The notes under the pieces: model-generated | The model's input: the letters and a program-made list of their open reading frames with translations, nothing else | The model's database searches: none | What the model was told of the DNA's origin: nothing | Program-made: the position numbers and the translations under genes | In this document: in pieces, positions 1-5,926 of the stretch | How positions within the stretch are numbered: the stretch's first letter is position 1 | How the letters are laid out: each line of letters starts with the position of its first letter | Source of the DNA: an uncultured Bacteroidales bacterium | GTDB taxonomy: Bacteria > Bacteroidota > Bacteroidia > Bacteroidales > P3 | NCBI GenBank assembly: GCA_937886715.1 | Contig: CAKZZD010000026.1 | Coordinates: 1-5,926 of the forward strand | Reading direction: 5' to 3' | Length of the DNA: 5,926 nt

Positions 1-1
1 T

Positions 2-3000
2 GGCGGTAGCGGTGTGGTAGTCGATGTCGCTGATGGCAAGGGCCGTCGGCTCCATACAGGGCACATCTTCGGTGGTCACCGTGACCAGCGACCAGTCGGA
101 TACGCTGTTGGCGCAGATGGTGCGCAGGCCGATGGTGTAGGTGGTGTTGTAGTTCAGGCCGGTGAAGGTGTAGGTGTTGCCCGACACTTCGGTGCCCGTA
201 GTTTCGCTATCCCAGATGCCGTCGGTGATGGCGACCTCGACAACGGTGTCGGCGGTGAAGTTGACGGTGATGCTGTTGTCGGTGGCAGCAGTGCTGGTGA
301 CGACAGGAGCAACGCAGCCTTCGCCGCAGCTGATCAGGCGGATGTCGCCAACGGTAGTGCTGGTATAGCCTGTCACGTCAGGATTTGTGTAGTCGTAGGG
401 ACTGCCGTCGCGATAGGCGTAGAGGCTCCTGACAATGGTGTCGTCATGGGCCACAAACGAAGCTCCGGAAGCGTACGAGCCGTGGTCACGCTTGACGGAA
501 ACGAGCACATTGCTGTGGCCGTCCCACGTGAAGGGCTGCGACATGGAGATTATGTGCCAGCCACCTTCGGTGTAGGTGAAGTCGGCGCTGTCGATCACCT
601 TGACGAAGGTGTGGGTCGAGTCGGGCAGGATCCATCCGGCCGACAGGTCGTTTTCGCTGACGTTGGCCATGTAGACGGTCATGTTGGTGTAGTAATCGCC
701 CTGATTTCCGTCGACAGAATTGAAGGCGAAGGCAGTGATGTCATCTTCAACTCCAGCCAATTGGGCAGCAGTGAGAAGGGTCTGGACATAGCCATAATTG
801 TAGAATGAATATCCGATAGGTGAGTAGCTGGAGGTATTAGCCGTCATCGTGGTGTCGAAGGAGAAGGCATCGGTGGCGTTGTCGCAAATCGCGGTGCTAA
901 AGGTTGCCTTGAACCAACGCGAAGTGTCGCCCTCGCAGAATCCACGGATGTAAACATCGTAGGCGGTGACTGCGTCAAGTCCGGTCAGGGTGATGCTGTT
1001 GGTGGTGGAGGTGGTGGTCAGTCCACTACCACGGGCAAAGCCCTGTACACCATATTCGATTTCGTAGCTCGAGGAGCTGCCGGTCCATGTGATGGGCAGC
1101 GTGCTGGAGGTGGCATCGGTCACAGCGATATTCGAAATCGGGCAGGGATTTCTGACGCACTGCACATTGATTTCGAAACCATCGTAGGTGACTGAACCAT
1201 CGGTATGGAAATAGATGGTCAGAGGACCTTCAGTGGAAATGATGTCACTGATGGTGTTGGTTACACTCGAGCCGTAGTCGTTCCAAAGTTCAGTGCCGGT
1301 GGTGCCCACACCGTCGTAGATGCGGATATAGTCGAAAGTGCTTTCGGTATAGGTGGTACCGTTGAGGAGAACCACATAGCCACTGTCGGCTGTCAGCACG
1401 AGGGTGGTGTTCTGGCTTGAGCTGTAGGGACCATTGGCGCCGCCATCATCAAAGATGGTCTGGCCGCAAAGCTGCATCGTGTCGGCCGAGTTGGCAGGGA
1501 TGTTGTAATAACCCGGGTGGGCATTCGCCGACATCCAGACGCTCTTGTCGTTGTCGCTGCAGACGTTGCGAACATAGAAGTAGTAGTCGCTGTCGGCGAG
1601 ACCCGCAATGGTGTACGGATGCGCGCTGACGGAAACGATGGTGCCGGTCGTGGGATCGGTCATCGGCGATGTGGCATAGGCAATCTCCCATGCGCTGGAT
1701 GCTGTGCGGTCGTTCCAGTCAAGCTCAACGCTGTTGTCCGTGACACCAGAGACATGCAGATTTGCCACGGGCAGGCAGCTGGGCAGTCGGTCGACCACGA
1801 TGTCGTCCAGATAGTGGACACTGTAGCCGTAGCTATAGGTGCTGTTGTAGAAGTTCTTGAATGCGATGTAGCGGCCGTTGCCGGTGTAGTTGGCAAGATC
1901 GTAGATCACGTAGTTGTTATGGTAATCGCTTGGAATGAGGGTGTCGACGGCAACAAACGACTCGGCAAAGTTGCCCCAGTTGCTGTCGCACACTCCCACG
2001 ATGATCGAGTAGTAGGGCACATAGGTCGAGTAGTCATGGAACGAGATCATCAGCGAATCGGCGCCGACGGGCATCTCAGGCAGGGTGACAATAGCTGTGC
2101 CATACATGCGCAATGAATAATCGCCCGAGTTGGCGTAGTAGTTGTCAAAGTAGATCTGCGGCACATAGCTGCTCGTGGCGTAGCTGGAGTCGATCGGCTG
2201 GTAGTTCCAGCAGTTGGGCATGATGCCGGTCAGGGTCAGTGCAGGAGCCGAGCAGTTGTCGAAGTTCATCACGTAGGGAAGGCTGTCGACTGTGGCGCAC
2301 TCGGTGGTGAAGCGGAGGGCCGGCGAAGCCAGCGAGCTGTCGCTCAGGGCTGCGCATGCCGAGCTGACGGTGACAACATAGGTGGTGCTGTGCTGCAGGC
2401 CGGAGAGGCTGACGCTGTTTCCGGTCACACCTTCGATGGTGGTCATCTCGTTGCTGCCGAGCACACCGTACTGCACGCGGTAGCCGGAGGCGTTGGCGGC
2501 GCTCAGCCAGTTGATGTCGGCCGAGCTGGTGGTGATGTTGCTGGCCATCACTGAGTCGGGAGCCATGCACATTGGGATCATCTCGATGTTGATGTCGTCA
2601 ACATAGGCCTGCAGGTTGGCGGCATACAGGGCAATGTAGCCGTCCTCACCTTCATAGTTGTCGAAGGCCACAGTATGCCACTCGGTGACACCGGCGTTGA
2701 CGTTGGTGATGGTGTCGATCACTGTCATCGAGAGGATGTCCTCGGGATGCTCGCACACACCTACGTACATAAAGATGTCGGTATTGGCCACTGCATACTG
2801 GAAGCGAACCTGAAGCTCGTTGACAGGGCTGTCGAACTGTGGGAAGATCACATAGCTGCCCTGGGGCATCACCATCATCATGCCGGCACCGGCAATGTTG
2901 ACCGTGTTGGGGGTCTGGCTGGTGCCAGCGGTTCCGAGGTTCCAGCAGGGGTTGATGACGTAGTCGCCAACCGACATGGTGTTGAAGTCCTCGGTGTAGG

Positions 3001-5227
3001 GAATCACAAAGTCGCCGCACTGGGTGTAGGCGGTAGTGGTGGAGTAGCGGGTTTCGCCGCTGCAGAGAGCGCCCACGCGAATCTCATAATGGGTGGTGGC
3101 ATCCAAGCCGCCGATGGTGTAGAAGGTGTCGGCAACGCTGGCCACAGCCACCGTCCAAGTGGTGTCGCCATACTGGCGATAATCCACGCTCCAGGCCGTC
3201 TCGTTGTTGCCGGGTATCCAGGCAAGGCTGATCTCGTCGGTGGTGGTACCCGTCACCACGATGGCAGGTGCGGTGCAGCCGCGGGCCGGCAGCGTGGCGT
3301 CAAGCATCATGATCGGTCGGGTAGTGGATGAATTTATGGTGCTGGGAGCTTCCAGGTTGATAGGGTTAGAATCGGTGAAATAATACAGCGAGGTGACCGT
3401 GCTGGGAGAACCGGCAAACATGGTGTAGGTATACGAGCCGGTGTGGTCGTAGCCAAGGAAGACAATGTTTCTGGCACTGTTGCGCACGAAGGGCGTGTCG
3501 AAGTGGAAGTAGTTCCAGCCGTCAATCAAGGTGATGGCGGTGTCGGAATAGACATGCGTCATCGTACTGGCCGGCACATAGCTGGAACTGGTGAGGTTGG
3601 TCAGGTCGGTGTTGGCCATATAGAAGTCAATCACTCGGTTGCTGTTGATGCCATTATGATAGAAGTAGATACCATTGATGGTGTCGCCATAGTCTGCCAA
3701 TTCGTCGGCAGTCCAGATGATTTCGGAGAAGCTGTATTTGTAGTTGGGGTAAACCGGCGAGTAGACGGTCGTCGTGTTATCGCCGATCACGCCATAGGCG
3801 AGCGTCGAGAACGACACGGACACTTCGTTCGAAGCCAGTTCTTCGCTGCAGTTGGCAGCCACCTTCACAGTGTAGGAAACTCCAGTGGTGAGGCCACCGA
3901 GCAGATAGTGGGTGCCGCTGACGGTGCTGGTGTTCCAGGTGTCGGCGGTGTCGGCCTTCCAACTCACGGTGAAGTTGTTGGCTCCGGTCACGTCGTTGGT
4001 GTCCCAGCTGATGGTGGCAGCTTCATAGCTGACATTCTCCACGGTGAGGTTCTCCACAGGCATGCAGGAGAGCAGCGTGGTGAACTGGGCGTTGACCACG
4101 CGGCTGTTCTCGTCGCTGCAAAGGGCCTGTGCCCAGCAGTAGTAGGTGGTGCCGGGGGTGAGGCCGGTGAGGGCGTGGCTGTTGCCCGACGAAACCTCGA
4201 CGCTGTCGATGGCGGCGTTCTCGTTGTTCACGGTGCCCCATTTCAGCATCACTGAGTTGATCTCATCGTTGGCATCCCACACGATTTCGGCATTCGTCGG
4301 GGTGATCTCGCGGGCATGCAGGCGGGTGGGTTTCGGGCAGGTGCTGGCATGGGCAATCGACAGGTTGTCGAGATACACATAGTTATATGTGCTGCTGGTG
4401 CCGTCGCCGGGAACGAGGAAAACAAGGTGCTGGCCTTCGCCATGATAGTCGGCCAGCGAAACGGTCTTGTTCTCCCACACGGTCGGCGTGTAGCCGTCGA
4501 CAATGGCAATGGTGTCCATGCTCGTCAGCGAGTCGGGGCTGGTCACAGCTCCAATAATCATGTGGCTGATATAGGTGGAATATTCAGTAGAAGAATACGG
4601 CAACATGGCGTCGAATTCAACCTCATACGTGTTCAGACTGTCTCTGAACGAAGGGGTGACAAGATAGGTCCGATACGAGCTATAAGCATAGAACATCATG
4701 ATCTTGCTGCCGTTCGAGGCGGTGCTCACATACGGATATTGGGTGTAGGGATAGGTGGTATAGCGTGTCCAGCACGGATGGAATGCGGCTGAACTGCCAG
4801 TGGCATACGACTCGAAATCTTCGTTCACAAAAGTCACAGGAGTGCATGTTGTATAGGTTCCGATGGTCTGTATCATGCTCGTGTCGCCACTGGCACAGAT
4901 GCTGGCTACATTGATCGTATTGTAGGTGCCGGGGGTGAGGTCGGTGAAGGTGTAGGTGGAGTCCATGGCGTCGTTCCAATCGCCACCGTTGATTCTGACA
5001 ATCCAGCCCTGGGGCACCTCAAGGTTGTTCCACGAAAGCGTGATGCTCGTGGTGTCGACTGCGTCAATGGTCAGGGTGGTGGGAGCATAGCAGATGGCTC
5101 CGTCGGTATAGCCAAAGGTGGTTTTGGGCAGGAAGTTCTGCGCCGTAGCGCCATAGCCATAATCATAAGTAGACACTGGGTTCGGTGTGGAGACTCCTTC
5201 AAAGGAGGCGCTGGAGTAATGGTTGCC
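2..5227 (-). CDS. Main body of a giant extracellular FN3 / MAM-like / CUB repeat protein, open at the left edge
   Basis: This frame is in phase with the signal-peptide fragment and stays open for 1742 codons with no stop, running off the left edge. It encodes eight full FN3 domains and the start of a ninth, alternating with three MAM/anchor-J-like modules, two further copies of the N-terminal beta-module and one CUB domain. It is rich in Thr, Ser, Tyr and Asp, with regularly spaced cysteines and no transmembrane segment, as expected of an exported protein. No catalytic motif was seen. By family analogy the likely role is adhesion or binding of glycan or protein at the surface or in secreted form; this is inference. 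If TAG 5228-5230 is a true stop, candidate restarts are GTG 5174-5176 and ATG 4964-4966. Neither has a well-placed ribosome binding site, and both would lack a signal peptide. Anchoring or type IX sorting signals, if any, lie beyond the window. Confidence 0.9.
326..883 (-). other. Beta-module 3
   Basis: Codons 1597-1782, between FN3-7 and FN3-8. Landmarks are SYSPIGYSFYNYGYVQTLLT, ITAFAFNSVDG, NMTVYMANVSENDL, GWHIISMSQPFTWDG and VLVSVKRDHGSYASGASFVA, ending with VGDIRLISC. It is the third copy of the module type found at the N-terminus and at 3290-3799, and the longest of them. No catalytic residues recognised. Confidence 0.7.
1157..1510 (-). other. CUB-like domain
   Basis: Codons 1388-1505, between FN3-6 and FN3-7. 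The central FDYIRIYDGVG (codons 1446-1456) is the classical CUB 'D-x-hydrophobic-x-hydrophobic-Y-D-G' motif. The later LTIYFHTDGSVTYDGFEINV matches the C-terminal CUB strands 'hydrophobic-x-F-x-(S/T)D-x-S-x-x-x-x-G-F'. Cysteines at codons 1402 (QLCGQT) and 1505 (VQC) flank the domain and could pair. Length of about 118 residues fits CUB (about 110). CUB domains are binding modules, often calcium-dependent, well known in animals and also found in Bacteroidota surface proteins. Confidence 0.8.
1784..2296 (-). other. MAM / anchor-J-like jelly-roll module 3
   Basis: Codons 1126-1296, between FN3-5 and FN3-6. It opens with LPYVMNFDNCSAP, has MPNCWNYQ, a tyrosine-rich body (FHDYSTYVPYYSIIVGVCDS), then GRYIAFKNFYNSTYSYG, and closes with HYLDDIVVDRL. 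It is closest to module 2 in the landmark order. Dense tyrosines would suit a ligand-binding surface, but this is inference. Confidence 0.7.
2576..3016 (-). other. MAM / anchor-J-like jelly-roll module 2
   Basis: Codons 886-1032, directly after FN3-4. The module opens with IPYTEDFNTMSVG, then NPCWNLG, a body with LQVRFQYAVA and MYVGVCEHPEDI, then GYIALYAANLQ, and closes with AYVDDINIEMI. It shares the C-W, V-G-V and terminal D-D-I landmarks with modules 1 and 3. A methionine-rich strand (MMMVM, codons at 2867-2881) is a local oddity with no clear meaning. Confidence 0.7.
3290..3799 (-). other. Beta-module 2
   Basis: Codons 625-794, between FN3-3 and FN3-4. Key stretches are VYSPVYPNYKYSFSEIIWTA, INGIYFYHNG, IDFYMANTDL, GWNYFHFDTPFV and ARNIVFLGYDHTGSYTYTMF. 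It lines up with the N-terminal module and with 326-883, notably in 'FYMANTDL' versus 'VYMANVSE' of module 3 and in the GSY hairpin. It gives the intact counterpart of the segment broken by the TAG in module 1. Ligand unknown. Confidence 0.7.
4340..4837 (-). other. MAM / anchor-J-like jelly-roll module 1
   Basis: Codons 279-444 follow FN3-1. The module opens with FVNEDFESYATG, has HPCWTRY soon after, then a long beta-rich body (YLVTPSFRDSLNTYEVEFDA, then SHMIIGAVTSPDSL), and closes with YVYLDNLSIA just before the next FN3 cysteine. The order 'E-x-F-E', 'P-C-W', 'hydrophobic-G-x-x-x-x-P', terminal 'L-D-N/D-hydrophobic' matches the layout I know from MAM-like and choice-of-anchor-J modules in Bacteroidota proteins. 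A carbohydrate-binding role is possible but not shown. Confidence 0.65.
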
Positions 5228-5596
5228 CTATGTTGTGATATCAATCAGCAGGTGGCCGTCGGTGTAGGCATACGGAAGGGTAAACAGAATCTCCATTTCG
5301 GGGGAGTTTCCGTTAACGATGCCGCTCCATACGGTGACAGCATCGTCGGGCAGCGTTTGCAACGACGACACGGTCGTGGTGGTCGTGGTGGCCATCTTGA
5401 TGGTCACCGTGGTGCCCCATGGATCCGAGGCAGGTGACGACATGTACCACTTTAAGGCATAGATGTTGGTGCCTTCCATCGCCGTCAGTAGACTGTCGTG
5501 GTAGACAATCTGGTTATGCTGGTCGACGTCGGTCCAGAGGCCGTAGAAGGGAACATACGAGTTGGACGCAGTCCCGTTTCCAACAGTCAACTCATC
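5102..5596 (-). other. Beta-module 1 (N-terminal), interrupted by the TAG
   Basis: Codons 26-190 form a beta-rich module, marked by LTVGNGTASNSYVPFYG at its start, a central NIYALKWYMSS strand, and QNFLPKTTFGYT at its end. It resembles modules at 3290-3799 and 326-883 in the strand order aromatic-rich start, then (L)TA-x-L, then an 'I-x-A/G-hydrophobic' strand, then a 'hydrophobic-GSY' hairpin. From memory, modules of this kind are common at the front of Bacteroidales FN3 proteins. I cannot give a family accession or a ligand. Confidence 0.7.
5228..5230 (-). other. In-frame TAG (codon 148) splitting the surface-protein gene
   Basis: The plus strand reads cta at 5228-5230, in phase with the ATG at 5671. 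The codons around it encode LLIDITT, stop, GNHYSSASFEG. In beta-modules 2 and 3 of the same protein the matching stretches are IVFLGYDHTGSYTYTMFAG and VLVSVKRDHGSYASGASFVA, with Thr (ACC, 3440-3442) and His (CAC, 482-484) at the place of the stop. The stop therefore sits in the middle of a fold. One-base neighbours of TAG include AAG (Lys), CAG (Gln) and GAG (Glu), any of which would suit a polar position. Wholesale TAG reassignment is unlikely, because the remaining 1742 codons contain no other TAG and glutamines there are encoded normally. Confidence 0.9.
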
Positions 5597-5671
5597 CGCC
5601 GATGCCGACAACGGCAGCATCGCTGCCGCCAGCAGCATAATCGCAACGAAATTTGTCAAGTGTTTTTTCAT
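5228..5671 (-). CDS. N-terminal fragment of a secreted multidomain (FN3/CUB) surface protein, ended by an in-frame TAG
   Basis: This open frame of 147 codons starts at ATG 5669-5671 and ends at TAG 5228-5230. The start is supported by a typical signal peptide (MKKHLTNF, a hydrophobic core, then SASA before DELTV) and by the AT-rich leader in front of it. After the signal comes the first part of a beta-rich module (motifs YVPFYGLWTD, NIYALKWYMSS, LPYAYTDGHLLIDITT) with a run of six threonines around residues 94-99. The module is not complete at the stop: in the same frame past the TAG the sequence continues GNHYSSASFEG and closes with QNFLPKTTFGYT, an ending I recall from Bacteroidales surface proteins. 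I therefore read this as the front end of the large protein to its left, not as a separate small gene. If translated alone, it would be an exported, truncated beta-sandwich that may not fold. Confidence 0.85.
   Translation of the reverse strand: MKKHLTNFVAIMLLAAAMLPLSASADELTVGNGTASNSYVPFYGLWTDVDQHNQIVYHDSLLTAMEGTNIYALKWYMSSPASDPWGTTVTIKMATTTTTTVSSLQTLPDDAVTVWSGIVNGNSPEMEILFTLPYAYTDGHLLIDITT
5597..5671 (-). other. Sec-type signal peptide
   Basis: Residues 1-25 show a basic start (KKH), a hydrophobic core (FVAIMLLAAAMLPL) and small residues before the predicted cut (SASA followed by DE). There is no cysteine at the cut site, so this is not a lipoprotein signal. It directs the product to the periplasm. 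Crossing the outer membrane would need a further system, such as type IX secretion, whose C-terminal sorting signal is not in the window. Confidence 0.9.
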
Positions 5672-5746
5672 TGGTTTGAAAATTTGGTTAATAATAATAA
5701 ATATAACGGTTTCAGTCGTTTATTCTGTTTTTGTCCATCACAATGC
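5672..5746 (-). promoter_or_regulatory. AT-rich leader without Shine-Dalgarno sequence
   Basis: The bases just before the ATG read AACCAAATTTTCAAACCA on the minus strand, with TTA repeats upstream of that. No GGAGG-like element is present, which is usual for Bacteroidota, where AT-rich unstructured leaders serve instead. No riboswitch or small open frame was recognised here. Confidence 0.6.
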
Positions 5747-5786
5747 AAATAGCAAATATACACTTTTTTTTGAACTATTGTTCAAT
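5746..5786 (-). promoter_or_regulatory. Candidate Bacteroidota-type promoter
   Basis: The minus strand carries TATATTTG at 5753-5760, a perfect match to the Bacteroidota -7 consensus TAnnTTTG. The best -33 candidate is ATTG at 5783-5786 (three of four bases of TTTG), 22 bases away, slightly longer than usual. Transcription would start near 5746, giving a leader of about 75 bases to the ATG at 5671. The -7 match is good; the -33 match is weak. Confidence 0.5.
5770..5785. promoter_or_regulatory. Perfect palindrome TTGAAC-N4-GTTCAA in the promoter spacer
   Basis: Two 6-base arms (5770-5775 and 5780-5785) are exact inverted repeats around TATT. The palindrome lies almost wholly between the candidate -33 and -7 boxes, where a repressor site would act. 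It is also flanked by T runs on the plus strand, so a weak hairpin is the alternative reading. No regulator is visible in the window. Confidence 0.4.
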
Positions 5787-5871
5787 TTTTTCGGACAACC
5801 ACGGCGAAAATCGCCCGCACCTTCCCTATATATTTGATAAATTTGCATTTGCAAATATCATAAAAATAATT

Positions 5872-5911
5872 AAAAAGGCATCGGGGCGGCAGAGATTGCC
5901 GCCCCGATGCC
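5872..5911 (-). terminator. Strong rho-independent terminator of an upstream gene off the right edge
   Basis: A perfect 15-base GC-rich stem (5877-5891 with 5897-5911) encloses a 5-base loop (5892-5896). On the minus strand it is followed at once by CTTTTTAATTATTTTT. On the plus strand the stem is followed by CAAAGAGG, so it works leftward. It would end transcription of a minus-strand gene to the right. A TAA at 5921-5923 on the minus strand could be that gene's stop, but too little is present to tell. It separates the surface-protein gene from its upstream neighbour. Confidence 0.9.
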
Positions 5912-5926
5912 AAAGAGGGGTTATGT

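Larger units (their letters stand above)
2..5101 (-). repeat. Dispersed array of eight FN3 domains plus a partial ninth
   Basis: The FN3 units lie at 4844-5101, 4067-4339, 3800-4066, 3017-3277, 2297-2569, 1517-1777, 884-1144, 68-316 and 2-58 (cut by the edge). Most start with Cys then a Pro two or three residues on (CPKP, CMPV, CTAP, CMAP, CLPV, CVAP). They carry a B-strand with Trp in most copies (LSWNN, IVWDA, ISWDT, LAWIP, INWLS, LDWND, ITWTG) and the E-F signature L-(T/D/N/Q)-x-x-T-x-Y (for example GLTPGTTYY, GLDATTHYE, GLQHSTTYV). A second Cys sits near the end of strand F (ALCSDE, ANCSEE, SACAAL, NVCSDN, GFCEGD). Fold assignment rests on these motifs and a length of about 82-91 residues. 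The domains probably act as spacers or binding units between the other modules. Confidence 0.85.

Noticed and set aside
14..808. Long plus-strand open frame of 264 codons with a Gly/Val/Asp-rich product
   Set aside because: It is codon-aligned antisense to the FN3-8 / beta-module 3 part of the minus-strand gene. It exists because TTA, CTA and TCA are absent from that gene's plus-strand triplets. The product is low-complexity and has no domain.
2867..2881. CAT/CAC run that would read as five histidines on the plus strand, resembling a His tag
   Set aside because: In the true minus-strand frame it encodes MMMVM within MAM-like module 2. The histidines are only in the antisense shadow.
3443..4255. 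Plus-strand open frame of 270 codons, the longest on that strand
   Set aside because: It has the same codon-aligned antisense relation, here to FN3-2, FN3-3 and beta-module 2. The minus-strand frame has clear domains, regular cysteines and a signal peptide; this one has none.
2..5671. A recoded genetic code with TAG as a sense codon, as in some phages
   Set aside because: Only one TAG occurs in 1890 codons, while glutamine and lysine are encoded by their normal codons throughout. The gene has the look of a host surface protein, with no phage genes nearby.
5803..5815. GGCGA-AAA-TCGCC inverted repeat as a possible terminator or operator
   Set aside because: The arms are only five bases, the loop is three, and there is no T run after it on either strand. 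It is probably chance.
5562..5837. Plus-strand open frame of 91 codons reaching into the intergenic region
   Set aside because: It begins antisense to the signal-peptide region and runs through AT-rich promoter DNA and the palindrome. It has no recognisable product.

Overview
The window is almost entirely one very large gene on the minus strand. It reads leftward from an ATG at 5669-5671 and runs off the left edge at position 1. The organism looks like a member of the Bacteroidales (Bacteroidota), probably from a gut or rumen community. The reasons are a giant exported protein built from alternating fibronectin type III (FN3) and jelly-roll-like modules, a start codon with an AT-rich leader and no Shine-Dalgarno sequence, and a TATATTTG box matching the Bacteroidota -7 promoter consensus TAnnTTTG. 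No species can be named from this window.

Layout from right to left, in the direction of transcription. A strong intrinsic terminator at 5872-5911 closes an upstream minus-strand gene that lies off the right edge. Next comes an AT-rich intergenic region with a candidate promoter (about 5753-5786), a palindrome inside its spacer, and a leader of about 75 bases. The gene then starts with a 25-residue signal peptide. Counting codons from that ATG, and counting the stop as codon 148, the modules are: beta-module 1 (26-190), FN3-1 (191-276), MAM/anchor-J-like module 1 (279-444), FN3-2 (445-535), FN3-3 (536-624), beta-module 2 (625-794), FN3-4 (799-885), MAM/J-like 2 (886-1032), FN3-5 (1035-1125), MAM/J-like 3 (1126-1296), FN3-6 (1299-1385), CUB (1388-1505), FN3-7 (1510-1596), beta-module 3 (1597-1782), FN3-8 (1786-1868), and the start of FN3-9, cut by the window edge.

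The most unusual point is a single in-frame TAG at 5228-5230. It falls inside beta-module 1, not between modules. I read every in-frame codon after it down to position 2 (1742 codons) and found no second stop and no frameshift. The gene is therefore either one protein interrupted by a very recent nonsense change, a sequence error, or a gene whose TAG is read through. As written, the sequence gives a 147-residue secreted fragment followed by a long open frame with no obvious start of its own.

The module content suggests an extracellular adhesin or glycan/protein-binding protein. No catalytic domain is visible. The C-terminus, where a type IX secretion sorting domain or other anchor would lie, is outside the window. 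The many plus-strand open frames are antisense shadows of this gene.
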